NCBI RefSeq assembly: GCF_016586165.1
Contig: NZ_BCPR01000003.1
Location: 62,001-126,000, forward strand
DNA: 64,000 nucleotides
Direction of reading: 5' to 3'
Source: Dyella sp. EPa41
Lineage (GTDB): Bacteria > Pseudomonadota > Gammaproteobacteria > Xanthomonadales > Rhodanobacteraceae
Below, piece after piece: positions 23,130 through 31,749 of this stretch (its first letter is position 1; the number at the start of each line of letters is the position of its first letter). Under the pieces are notes generated by a model that saw only the letters and a list, made by a program, of their open reading frames with translations, made no database searches and was not told where the DNA came from. A program made the translations under genes and the position numbers.

Positions 23130-23810
23130 ATGAGCCCATCCGCGTCCGTTCCCGTGCTGACCATCGACGGACCGTCGGGATCGGGCAAAGGCACCATCAG
23201 CCGCCTGGTGGCCGAAAAGCTGGGCTGGCGGCTGCTGGACTCGGGGGCGCTGTATCGCGCGGTGGGCTATGCGGCGGGTGCCGAGGGGCTGGATCTGTCG
23301 GACGTGGACGCCATGACCCGCTGCGCCCAGACCACCAGGATCCGGTTCCACGCCGCCGCCGACGGCAGCGATACCCGGGTACTCGTCAATGGCCACGACG
23401 CCACCGACGAGTTGCGTACCGAAACGGCGGGAGCCGCAGCCTCGGCCATCGCCTCGATTCCCTCGGTCCGTCAAGCACTTGTGGACATGCAGCTGGCCTT
23501 CCGCAAGGCCCCGGGGCTGGTGGCGGACGGTCGCGACATGGGCACCGTGATCTTCCCGGACGCCCCGTACAAGGTGTTCCTCACCGCCAGTGCCGCCGAA
23601 CGGGCCAAAAGACGCTATAAGCAGTTGAAGGAAAAGGGGCTGAGCGTTACACTTGCTACCCTTCAGCGCGAGATCGAAGCGCGTGACGCCCGCGATGCCT
23701 CGCGGACAGTCGCGCCGCTCAAGCCGGCCGCGGATGCGGTTTTCATCGACACCACCGGCATGGGCATCGAGGACGTCGTGGCGAAAGTATTGGCTGTCGT
23801 GCAGCCCTGA
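23130..23810 (+). CDS. cmk: Cytidylate kinase
   Basis: 226 residues. The P loop is [24 protein letters not shown], followed by [15 protein letters not shown], the [33 protein letters not shown] lid region and [27 protein letters not shown] near the C-terminus, all typical of bacterial CMP/dCMP kinase. It makes CDP and dCDP in the cytoplasm. The ATG at 23130 has AGGAG six bases upstream. cmk directly before rpsA is a strongly conserved arrangement. Confidence 0.97.
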   Translation: MSPSASVPVLTIDGPSGSGKGTISRLVAEKLGWRLLDSGALYRAVGYAAGAEGLDLSDVDAMTRCAQTTRIRFHAAADGSDTRVLVNGHDATDELRTETAGAAASAIASIPSVRQALVDMQLAFRKAPGLVADGRDMGTVIFPDAPYKVFLTASAAERAKRRYKQLKEKGLSVTLATLQREIEARDARDASRTVAPLKPAADAVFIDTTGMGIEDVVAKVLAVVQP

Positions 23811-23979
23811 ACGGGTTGCCGACGGCTTTTGGTGCCCCTGACGAGATCAGGGGTGATTGGGTCAACGGTGACAAGGGATTTATCCCGCGACACCCATAAC
23901 CGGTGGGCCGACCGTCCGTACGCCAGTTCATTCATGGCGGGCACAGGACCTAAGGCCTTTTCTCATTTCTGGAATCAAC

Positions 23980-25653
23980 ATGACTGAAAGTTTTGCCGAG
24001 CTGTTTGAACAGAGCCAACAGGCCATCTCCAAGCTGAAGCCGGGCGCCATCGTCACCGGTATCGTTGTGGAAATCCGCAACGACGTCGTCGTGATCAACG
24101 CTGGCCTCAAGAGCGAAGGCATCGTCCCGATCGAGCAGTTCAAGGACGAGGGTGGTGAGCTGGAAGTGCAGGTTGGCGACGAGGTGAAGGTTGCCCTCGA
24201 CGCCCTCGAAGACGGCTTCGGCGAGACCAAGCTCTCCCGCGAGAAGGCCAAGCGTTCCATGGTGTGGGACGACCTCGAGGCGGCCTTCGACAAGGAAGAG
24301 ACCATCACCGGCAAGATCTCCGGCAAGGTCAAGGGCGGCTTCACCGTCGACATCAAGGACGTCCGCGCGTTCCTGCCGGGCTCCCTGGTCGACGTGCGTC
24401 CGGTCCGCGATCCGGTCTACCTGGAAGGCAAGGACCTCGAGTTCAAGATCATCAAGCTCGACCGCAAGCGCAACAACGTGGTGGTCAGCCGCCGCGCCGT
24501 CGTCGAGACCGAGTTCTCCGAGGAGCGCGAGAAGCTGCTGGAGCGCCTGACCGAAGGCGCGGTGGTCAAGGGCACGGTCAAGAACCTCACCGACTACGGC
24601 GCGTTCGTGGACCTGGGCGGCATCGACGGCCTGCTGCACATCACCGACATGGCGTGGAAGCGCGTGCGTCATCCGTCCGAAGTCGTTAACGTCGGCGACG
24701 AGCTGGACGTCCGCGTGCTCAAGTACGACCGCGAGCGCAACCGCGTGTCGCTGGGCCTCAAGCAGCTGGGCGACGACCCGTGGGTCGCCATCGCCCGCCG
24801 CTACCCGGTCGGCAGCCGCCTGTTCGGCAAGGTCTCCAACGTGACCGACTACGGTTGCTTCGTCGAGATCGAGCCGGGCGTGGAAGGCCTGGTCCACGTC
24901 TCCGAAATGGACTGGACCAACAAGAACGTCAACCCGGCCAAGGTGGTGCAGGTCGGCGACGAGACCGAAGTGATGGTGCTGGACGTGGATGAAGAGCGTC
25001 GCCGCATCTCGCTGGGTATCAAGCAAACCCGCTCGAACCCGTGGGAAGCCTTCGCCGCCATGCACAAGAAGGGCGACAAGGTGTCCGGCCAGATCAAGTC
25101 GATCACCGACTTCGGCATCTTCATCGGCCTGGACGGCGGCATCGACGGCCTGGTCCACCTGTCCGACATCTCCTGGCAGGCTTCCGGCGAAGACCTCGTG
25201 CGCAACTTCAAGAAGGGCGACGAGATCGAGGCCGTGGTGCTGGCCGTGGATCCGGAGCGCGAGCGCATCTCCCTCGGCATCAAGCAGATGGAGCAGGATC
25301 CGTTCGGTCAGTTCATGGCCACCAACCCGCGCGGCACCATCGTCAATGGCACCGTGAAGGAAGTGGACGCCAAGGGCGCCGTGATCGATCTGGGCGAGGG
25401 CGTGGAGGGTTACCTGCGCGCCAACGACATCGCCAAGGAGCGCATTGACGACGCCACCCAGCATCTGAAGGTCGGCGACAAGGTCGAAGCCAAGTTCACC
25501 GGCATGGACCGCAAGGGCCGCCAGCTGCAGCTGTCGATCCGCGCGAAGGACGAAGAAGAACTGCACGACGCCATGGCCGAGTACTCGAACGCCTCCGGCG
25601 GTACGACGAAGCTCGGTGCGCTGCTCAAGGAGCAGCTCAACAAGGCTGACTAA
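23980..25653 (+). CDS. rpsA: 30S ribosomal protein S1
   Basis: 557 residues with six S1 (OB-fold) repeats. The first two degenerate repeats bind the ribosome ([40 protein letters not shown]). Four RNA-binding repeats follow with the motif [62 protein letters not shown] and [20 protein letters not shown]. It promotes mRNA loading on the 30S subunit. The 169-bp leader contains a CCCCTGA/TCAGGGG hairpin (23836-23854) but no riboswitch was recognised. A hairpin follows and then ihfB. Confidence 0.98.
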   Translation: MTESFAELFEQSQQAISKLKPGAIVTGIVVEIRNDVVVINAGLKSEGIVPIEQFKDEGGELEVQVGDEVKVALDALEDGFGETKLSREKAKRSMVWDDLEAAFDKEETITGKISGKVKGGFTVDIKDVRAFLPGSLVDVRPVRDPVYLEGKDLEFKIIKLDRKRNNVVVSRRAVVETEFSEEREKLLERLTEGAVVKGTVKNLTDYGAFVDLGGIDGLLHITDMAWKRVRHPSEVVNVGDELDVRVLKYDRERNRVSLGLKQLGDDPWVAIARRYPVGSRLFGKVSNVTDYGCFVEIEPGVEGLVHVSEMDWTNKNVNPAKVVQVGDETEVMVLDVDEERRRISLGIKQTRSNPWEAFAAMHKKGDKVSGQIKSITDFGIFIGLDGGIDGLVHLSDISWQASGEDLVRNFKKGDEIEAVVLAVDPERERISLGIKQMEQDPFGQFMATNPRGTIVNGTVKEVDAKGAVIDLGEGVEGYLRANDIAKERIDDATQHLKVGDKVEAKFTGMDRKGRQLQLSIRAKDEEELHDAMAEYSNASGGTTKLGALLKEQLNKAD

Positions 25654-25671
25654 GCAGTAGCAGAAGGAAAG

Positions 25672-25699
25672 GCAGGGCGGCCACGTGGCCGCCCTGTTT
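25672..25699 (+). terminator. Hairpin between rpsA and ihfB
   Basis: CAGGGCGGCCAC and GTGGCCGCCCTG form a perfect palindromic stem followed by TTTGGTT. It is probably a partial terminator that adjusts ihfB expression relative to rpsA. Confidence 0.65.
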
Positions 25700-25726
25700 G
25701 GTTCACGTCACGGACATTGGGGACCC

Positions 25727-26014
25727 ATGACCAAATCCGAATTGATCGAGGCGCTGGCACGGCGTCAGACCCATCTCGCGTTCGCTGATGTGGAGCTGGC
25801 AGTCAAAAGCGTGATCGAACAGATGAGCCATGCTCTGTCCCATGGCGAGCGCATCGAGGTCCGCGGTTTCGGCAGCTTCGCGCTGCACTACCGCCCGCCG
25901 CGCATGGGCCGCAATCCCAAGACGGGTGAAGCGGTTGCTCTGCCGGGCAAGCATGTCCCGCACTTCAAGCCGGGCAAGGAACTGCGCGAGCGCGTCAACA
26001 TGGATCTCGTCTGA
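25727..26014 (+). CDS. ihfB: Integration host factor subunit beta
   Basis: 95 residues of the HU/IHF family: [37 protein letters not shown], then [50 protein letters not shown]. The GRNPKTG tip of the DNA-intercalating arm is clear. With IHF-alpha it bends DNA at specific sites. The ATG at 25727 fits; the longer reading frame from 25685 is translated intergenic sequence. The order rpsA-ihfB-lapA is conserved in gammaproteobacteria. Confidence 0.97.
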   Translation: MTKSELIEALARRQTHLAFADVELAVKSVIEQMSHALSHGERIEVRGFGSFALHYRPPRMGRNPKTGEAVALPGKHVPHFKPGKELRERVNMDLV

Positions 26015-26046
26015 TACCCGCTCGCGGGTCTCGCTGAAAGATCGAC

Positions 26047-26085
26047 GAAGGCAGGCGGCGATGCGTCGTCCTGCCTTCTTTTTTG
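26047..26085 (+). terminator. Terminator of ihfB
   Basis: GAAGGCAGG pairs with CCTGCCTTC across an internal stem-loop and is followed by six T residues, 33 bases after the ihfB stop. Confidence 0.88.
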
Positions 26086-26193
26086 CCCGCATCCTGCCAA
26101 TCGCCATGCTCGAAGCGGTGGCCCGCCCGGTTTCTGAACGGACGAGCGGATCCCTGCCTGTGCCGGCCATCGGCAATCGGTTAAAGTCGCCGC

Positions 26194-26454
26194 ATGCGAC
26201 TGATCGTGACGCTGATCCTCCTGCTTTTCATTGCCGCCGGCATTGTGCTGGGAGCCTTGAATGCCGACCTCGTCGGCTATGACCTCGGCTTTGCCCGGAT
26301 GGAGCTGCCCAAGGGTGCGGCCTTGCTGCTGGCCCTGGTGATCGGCTGGCTGCTGGGCGGGCTCACCGCATGGCTGGGCGTCAGCTTCCGCCACCAGCGC
26401 CAGCGTCGCCAGTCGCCCGCCAGCAAGACCAAGACTTCGCCGGCCGGCGCATGA
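26194..26454 (+). CDS. lapA: LapA family inner membrane protein
   Basis: 86 residues. Two membrane helices (LIVTLILLLFIAAGIVLGALNA and GAALLLALVIGWLLGGLTAWLGV) flank a short loop with YDLGFARMELPKG, the pattern of LapA/DUF1049 proteins. A basic cytoplasmic tail follows. In E. coli LapA works with LapB in lipopolysaccharide assembly and LpxC turnover. Its stop overlaps the lapB start by 4 bp. Confidence 0.88.
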   Translation: MRLIVTLILLLFIAAGIVLGALNADLVGYDLGFARMELPKGAALLLALVIGWLLGGLTAWLGVSFRHQRQRRQSPASKTKTSPAGA

Positions 26455-27626
26455 GCGCACTTCAGTACGTTCTCATCCTGCTGGTGCCCGCAGCGTTCGC
26501 CAGTGGCTGGCTGACGGCCAGGAAGGCGGGCGCGCGCCGCTCGGGCGCGCAGGTCAGCGAGCTGTCGTCCGATTACTTCCGCGGCCTCAACTACCTGCTC
26601 AACGAGGAGCAGGACAAAGCCATCGAGGTGTTCCTCAAGCTGGCCGAATACAACCGGGACACGGTGGAAACGCACTTAGCGTTAGGCAACCTGTTCCGTC
26701 GACGAGGCGAAGTGGACCGAGCCATCCGCCTGCACCAGCACCTTGTGTCGCGCCCGGGCCTGTCGGACGCGATGAAAACGGTCGCGCTGCTGGAGCTGGG
26801 TGAGGATTACATGCGCGCCGGCTTGCTGGACCGCGCGGAAACGCTGTTCTCCGACCTGGTGGCGATGGACGCCCATGCGCCTTCGGCACTGCGCCACCTG
26901 ATCGCGATCTACCAGCACGAGCGCGACTGGCACAAGGCGATCGAGCACGCGCGCCGCCTGGAGGCCATGACCGGCGAAGACGAGGCCGACATGGTCGCGC
27001 AGTTCTATTGCGAACTGGCCGAGCAATCGCGACAGCACGGGGCACGCCAGGACGCGCGCGAATACCTGCGCCAGGCGTTCTCCTGCCAGGCGAATTGCGT
27101 ACGCGCCTTCATGCTGACCGGACGCCTCTATGCCGAGGAAGGCCAGCACGCCGAGGCCGCCAACGCCTATGAGCAGGCGGTGGAGGCGGACATCGCCTTC
27201 GTGCCGGAAATCCTGCCGCCGCTGCTCAACAGTTACGCGCGATCGCAGCAGATGGAGCATGCGGAGCATTTCCTGCGCGACATTCTCGACCGCTATCACG
27301 GCATTTCGCCGGTGCTGGCGCTGACGCGCCTGTACCAGCAGCGCGACGGCGAGCGCACCGCGATCGAGTTCCTTACGTCGCAACTTCGCCAGCGTCCCTC
27401 GGTGCGCGGCCTGATGGCATTGATCGACGCCACCATGGACAAGATCGAAGGCGAAGCGCGGGAAAACTTCCTCATCCTGCGCGACCTCACCAGGAAGCTG
27501 CTGGAAGGGCAGGCGATGTATCGCTGCAGCCGCTGTGGCTTCGGCGCCAAGGCGCACCACTGGCAGTGCCCCAGCTGCAAGAGCTGGAGCACGATCCGCC
27601 CGATCCATGGTGTCGCCAACGAATGA
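26451..27626 (+). CDS. lapB: Lipopolysaccharide assembly protein LapB
   Basis: 391 residues, close to E. coli LapB. An N-terminal membrane helix (LQYVLILLVPAAFASGWLTARKAG) is followed by a series of TPR motifs (for example YFRGLNYLLNEEQDKAIEVFLKLAEYN and HLALGNLFRRRGEVDRAIRLHQHLV) and a C-terminal rubredoxin-like metal site with two CxxC pairs (YRCSRCGFGAKAHHWQCPSCKSW). LapB controls LpxC proteolysis by FtsH and thus lipid A synthesis at the inner membrane. The ATG at 26451 overlaps lapA (ATGA). Confidence 0.95.
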   Translation: MSALQYVLILLVPAAFASGWLTARKAGARRSGAQVSELSSDYFRGLNYLLNEEQDKAIEVFLKLAEYNRDTVETHLALGNLFRRRGEVDRAIRLHQHLVSRPGLSDAMKTVALLELGEDYMRAGLLDRAETLFSDLVAMDAHAPSALRHLIAIYQHERDWHKAIEHARRLEAMTGEDEADMVAQFYCELAEQSRQHGARQDAREYLRQAFSCQANCVRAFMLTGRLYAEEGQHAEAANAYEQAVEADIAFVPEILPPLLNSYARSQQMEHAEHFLRDILDRYHGISPVLALTRLYQQRDGERTAIEFLTSQLRQRPSVRGLMALIDATMDKIEGEARENFLILRDLTRKLLEGQAMYRCSRCGFGAKAHHWQCPSCKSWSTIRPIHGVANE

Positions 27627-27633
27627 GGCGCGG

Positions 27634-28665
27634 ATGAGTCCGAGTTCGCTGGCGATAGGGATGGTGCTGGCCTCGTTGGTGATTTCCCTGGCCGTCGTGC
27701 GCGGCGCGATCGCCTACGCCCATCACCGGGGCATGATGGACCTGCCCGGCCAACGCCGCTCGCATACCATCCCGACGCCGCGTGGAGGGGGGATCGGCAT
27801 CGTCGTGGCCGTGCTGGCGACCTTGCCGGCAGCCTTGGCACTGCTGCCCGGGGCCTGGCCCACGCCGGTCGTGGCCGCGCTGGCCGTGGCTACCGTGTCG
27901 GTTGCCGCGGTGGGCTGGTGGGACGATCACCACCCCTTGCCCGTGCTGCCGCGCTTCGCCATCCAATTGCTGTCGGCCTTGCTGGTGGCGGCCGCGTTCG
28001 TTGCCGGAGGGATGTCGCTTTGGTGGCTGCCCCTGATGGTGCTGGCCGGCGCCTGGAGCATCAACCTGCACAACTTCATGGACGGCATCGACGGCCTGCT
28101 GGCGCAGCAGGTGATCTTCGTGAGCGCGGGGCTGGCCCTGCTGGCCTGGGGCGCCGTGCAGCCCGCCTTGGCCGGCGCCGCGGCTTGCCTGGCCGGCGCG
28201 GCACTCGGTTTCTGGTACTTCAACCGGCCGCGGGCCCGTATTTTCATGGGGGACGTGGGCAGCGGGACCATGGGACTGCTGCTGTTCGCCCTGACGGCGA
28301 TGCTCTGGCGGGTCGATGGGCACCTGCTCTGGCCGGCTTTGATCCTCAGTTCATCTTTTGTAGCGGACGCAACCCTTACTCTGTTGGGCCGTATGGCGAG
28401 TGGTCGCCGTTGGTACACTGCCCATCGCGAGCACCTGTACCAGTGGCTGGTTCGCAGCGGATTCACGCATGCATCGGGGGGCGCATGCTATCTGGCCTGG
28501 AATGTGTTGGTGGCGGCGCCGTTGGCCGCGCTGGCATGGCTCCGGCCGACATGGTCCGTACCGTTGTTCCTCGGTACCTACCTGTTAGCGGCCACCGTAT
28601 GGATACTCATGAAACGCCAGTGTCTTGGGCGTGTTTCGAACAAGGGCCGTCATGTCATTTCGTAA
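27634..28665 (+). CDS. MraY/WecA-family glycosyl-1-phosphate transferase (WbpL-like)
   Basis: 343 residues, about ten hydrophobic helices. Family marks are RRSHTIPTPRGGGIGIVVAV, VGWWDDHHPLP, INLHNFMDGIDGLLAQQ (the catalytic D-rich loop), FNRPRARIFMGDVGSGTMGLL and an HREHLYQWL loop near the C-terminus. Such enzymes transfer a HexNAc-type sugar phosphate to undecaprenyl phosphate on the cytoplasmic face and start O-antigen or other surface glycans. The start at 27634 (MSPSSLAIG) is eight bases after the lapB stop. It overlaps the WbpM-like gene by 14 bp. The exact sugar is not deducible. Confidence 0.88.
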   Translation: MSPSSLAIGMVLASLVISLAVVRGAIAYAHHRGMMDLPGQRRSHTIPTPRGGGIGIVVAVLATLPAALALLPGAWPTPVVAALAVATVSVAAVGWWDDHHPLPVLPRFAIQLLSALLVAAAFVAGGMSLWWLPLMVLAGAWSINLHNFMDGIDGLLAQQVIFVSAGLALLAWGAVQPALAGAAACLAGAALGFWYFNRPRARIFMGDVGSGTMGLLLFALTAMLWRVDGHLLWPALILSSSFVADATLTLLGRMASGRRWYTAHREHLYQWLVRSGFTHASGGACYLAWNVLVAAPLAALAWLRPTWSVPLFLGTYLLAATVWILMKRQCLGRVSNKGRHVIS

Positions 28666-30547
28666 GCTGATCGGTGTCATCCATCCCCGCATGGCCGTGG
28701 TGATCCACGACCTGCTGATGGCTGCGCTGGCCTGGTGGGTGGCCAAGGCCTTGCGCTATGCGCTGATCGACAATGCCGCGATCAACTTCCACGTGCTTGA
28801 GTTCCCGCTGGTGCTGCTGGTGCAAGGCGCCGTGCTGAGCTGGACGGGCCTGTACAAGGGCGTGTGGCGATTCGCGAGCCTGCCGGACCTGTGGAACATC
28901 TTCCGCGCGGCGGTGCTGGGCGCGCTGGCGATTGCCGCTGCGCTGATGCTCTACAACCGCCTGGAAGACGTGCCCCGTTCGGTGCTGCTGCTGTACCCAT
29001 TGGTGCTCGCGGTCCTGTTGGGTACGCCGCGACTGGCCTACCGCTTCTGGAAGGACAGCCGCCTCGACCTATTCCAGGACAAGCCCATGCAGCGCGTGCT
29101 GATCGTGGGCGCCGACCGCGCCGGCGAGGCCCTGTCGCGCGATCTGCACCGGGACAGCGGCTACACCGTGGTGGGCTTCGTCGACGACAAGGAAAGCCTG
29201 CGGGGTGCCAGCATCAACGGCCGCCCGGTACTCGGTCGCATCGACCAGATCCCGCAGCTCGCAGGTGAAGTGGCCGCGCAGATGTTGCTGATTGCCATGC
29301 CCGGCGCCTCCACCCAGGAAATGCGCCGCATCGTCGAACTGTGCGACCAGAGCGGGCTGCCTTACCGCACCGTACCCAAGCTGGAAGACGTCGTCTCCGG
29401 CCGCGCGCACTTCAACGAGATCAAGGAAGTGGCCATCGAGGACCTGCTGGGCCGCGACACGGTGGAACTCGACTGGACGGCCATTCGCGTGACGCTGACC
29501 GGCCGGCGCGTGCTGGTCACCGGCGGTGGCGGCTCGATCGGCTCGGAATTGTGCCGCCAGGTCGCGCGCCTCGGTGCGCAGTCGCTCTGCGTGGTCGACA
29601 ACAGCGAGTACAACCTCTATCGCATTTCGCAGGAACTGCGCGCGGAATATCCCGAGCTGCTGTACGAGGCGGTGCTGGCCGACTGCGGCGACCCGGCGGC
29701 GATGCGCAAGCTGTTCGGCGAGTACAAGCCGCAGGTGGTGTTCCATGCCGCTGCGTACAAGCACGTGCCGATGCTGCAGGGCCAGCTGCGCGCGGCGTTC
29801 CGCAACAACGTGCTGGCCACGCGCAATGTCGCCGACTTGGCGGACCGTCATGATGTGGAATGCTTCGTGCTGATTTCCACGGACAAGGCGGTCAACCCGA
29901 CCAGCGTGATGGGCGCCTGCAAGCGCATGGCGGAAATCTGGTGCCAGAACCTCAACGAGCATTCGCAGACGCACTACATCACCGTGCGGTTCGGCAACGT
30001 GCTTGATTCGGCAGGCTCCGTCGTGCCGCTGTTCCGCCAGCAGATTCGCAACGGTGGGCCGGTCACCATCACGCATCCGGAAATCTCGCGCTACTTCATG
30101 ACCATTCCCGAGGCCTGCCAGCTGATTTTGCAGGCGGCCAGTATCGGCAAGGGTGGCGAGATCTTCGCGTTGGACATGGGTGAGCCGATCAAGATCCGCG
30201 ATCTCGCCGAGCAGATGATCCGCCTGGCGGGACGCAAGCCCGGCACCGAGATCCCGATCGTCTACACCGGTCTGCGCGCGGGTGAAAAACTGTTCGAAGA
30301 GCTGTTCCATCCCCTCGAAAACTACGTCGAAACGACGCACGCGAAGATCTTCCTCGCGCAGTATCGCCAGGTGAAGTGGGACGTGCTCAATGCACAGCTG
30401 GCCAAGGCAGCCGATGCCGTGGTCGCTTATGACGAGGATGCGTTGCGCCAGTGCGTGTCCAACCTGCTGCCCTCGTTCCGCTGGACCGAGACGCCGCAGC
30501 CGGACAACGTGGTGGCGCTGCGCCGCAGCGAATCAGGAGAGAAGTAA
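28652..30547 (+). CDS. WbpM/FlaA1-family nucleotide-sugar 4,6-dehydratase
   Basis: 631 residues. Four N-terminal membrane helices lead to a first Rossmann-like domain (QRVLIVGADRAGEALSRDL). The catalytic SDR domain begins with GRRVLVTGGGGSIGSELCRQV and contains the altered active site STDKAVNPTSVMGACKRMAE, in which Met replaces the usual SDR Tyr, as in WbpM. It makes UDP-4-keto-6-deoxy-HexNAc for surface polysaccharide. Start ATG at 28652 inside the end of the WbpL-like gene; the stop is immediately before galU. The two enzymes are likely one pathway. Confidence 0.93.
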   Translation: MSFRKLIGVIHPRMAVVIHDLLMAALAWWVAKALRYALIDNAAINFHVLEFPLVLLVQGAVLSWTGLYKGVWRFASLPDLWNIFRAAVLGALAIAAALMLYNRLEDVPRSVLLLYPLVLAVLLGTPRLAYRFWKDSRLDLFQDKPMQRVLIVGADRAGEALSRDLHRDSGYTVVGFVDDKESLRGASINGRPVLGRIDQIPQLAGEVAAQMLLIAMPGASTQEMRRIVELCDQSGLPYRTVPKLEDVVSGRAHFNEIKEVAIEDLLGRDTVELDWTAIRVTLTGRRVLVTGGGGSIGSELCRQVARLGAQSLCVVDNSEYNLYRISQELRAEYPELLYEAVLADCGDPAAMRKLFGEYKPQVVFHAAAYKHVPMLQGQLRAAFRNNVLATRNVADLADRHDVECFVLISTDKAVNPTSVMGACKRMAEIWCQNLNEHSQTHYITVRFGNVLDSAGSVVPLFRQQIRNGGPVTITHPEISRYFMTIPEACQLILQAASIGKGGEIFALDMGEPIKIRDLAEQMIRLAGRKPGTEIPIVYTGLRAGEKLFEELFHPLENYVETTHAKIFLAQYRQVKWDVLNAQLAKAADAVVAYDEDALRQCVSNLLPSFRWTETPQPDNVVALRRSESGEK

Positions 30548-31420
30548 GTGAGCAAGCCGTTGCGCAAGGTGGTGTTCCCCGTGGCTGGTCTGGGCACGCG
30601 TTTCCTGCCCGCCACCAAGGTGGTCGCCAAGGAAATGCTGCCTGTTCTGGATCGCCCGCTGATCCAATACGCCGTGGACGAGGCCGTGGATGCCGGTGCG
30701 GACACGCTGGTGTTCGTGACCAATCGCTACAAGCACGCCATCGCCGATTATTTTGACAAGGCCTACGAGCTCGAAGCCAAGCTGCAGGAAAAGGGCAAGG
30801 ACGAGCTGCTCGCCCTGGTGCAGGGCACGCTGCCCCGGCACGTGCGTGCGATCTTCGTGACCCAGCCGGAGGCCCTCGGCCTTGGCCACGCGGTGTTGTG
30901 CGCCAAGCCGGTGGTGGGCGATGAGCCGTTCGGCGTGATCCTTCCGGACGACCTGATCTGGAACCAGGGCAAGGGCGCCTTGCGCCAGATGGCCGAATTG
31001 GCCGAAACGCAGAACGCCGGCGTGATCGCGGTGGAAGAAGTCCCGCAGAACGATACCGACAAGTACGGCATCGTGGACGCCTCCCCGATCGACCAGCGCA
31101 GCGCGCAGATCCGCCACATGGTGGAGAAGCCCAAGCCCTCCGAGGCCCCTTCGAACCTGGCCGTGGTTGGCCGCTACGTGTTGCCGGGCCGCATCTTCCA
31201 GTTGCTGGAACAGACCACGCCGGGTGCGGGCGGCGAAATCCAGCTGACCGATGCCATCGACGCGTTGCTCAAGGAACAGGGCAAGGTACTTGCCTACCGT
31301 TTCGAAGGCACCCGCTTCGACTGCGGCAACAAGGCTGGCCTGGTGCGTGCCACCATGCATATGGCGCTGCAGGACCCCAAGCTGGCGCCGGTCGTGCGCG
31401 AGCTGATGGCCGCGCTCTAA
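30548..31420 (+). CDS. galU: UTP-glucose-1-phosphate uridylyltransferase
   Basis: 290 residues with a GTG start (preceded by AGGAGA). It has the nucleotidyltransferase signature KVVFPVAGLGTRFLPATKVVAKEMLPVLDRPLIQYAVDEAVDAG, the VTQPEALGLGHAVLCAKPVVGDEPFGVILPDDL segment and the C-terminal YRFEGTRFDCGNKAG. It makes UDP-glucose for envelope glycans. It follows the WbpM-like gene without a gap, so the glycan genes form one transcription unit ended at 31463-31482. Confidence 0.97.
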   Translation: MSKPLRKVVFPVAGLGTRFLPATKVVAKEMLPVLDRPLIQYAVDEAVDAGADTLVFVTNRYKHAIADYFDKAYELEAKLQEKGKDELLALVQGTLPRHVRAIFVTQPEALGLGHAVLCAKPVVGDEPFGVILPDDLIWNQGKGALRQMAELAETQNAGVIAVEEVPQNDTDKYGIVDASPIDQRSAQIRHMVEKPKPSEAPSNLAVVGRYVLPGRIFQLLEQTTPGAGGEIQLTDAIDALLKEQGKVLAYRFEGTRFDCGNKAGLVRATMHMALQDPKLAPVVRELMAAL

Positions 31421-31462
31421 GCCGCTGCCGGCCATCGGCCCGAGGGCCGGTGGCTTGCCCTC

Positions 31463-31482
31463 GCCGGACGCTCCGGTTTTTT
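31463..31482 (+). terminator. Terminator of galU
   Basis: CCGGA-CGC-TCCGG is followed by six T residues, 43 bases after the stop. The remainder of the gap to 31750 shows no gene or strong signal. Confidence 0.85.
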
Positions 31483-31749
31483 GCCCGACGGCAGGTCGGG
31501 CACCTACCCGCGTGACATCCGTCGGCGGATAGCGAATGGGTAAGAATCAGACTTATCCGACTGCGTCTTTGACGGACGCATGCCAGAATCCCTCCCGCGT
31601 TCCGCCATCTTGGGCGGCCAATCTAGTCGTGGGTTCACCGGTGATCGTCGGCTCCGCTTCGTAAGAGGCGGGCGTTTCGGCGTATCCGGCGCACCCATGG
31701 CCGGCTGCCGCCGTCTTCGTGTTCATCGGATGAAAACCAGGGAAGCATC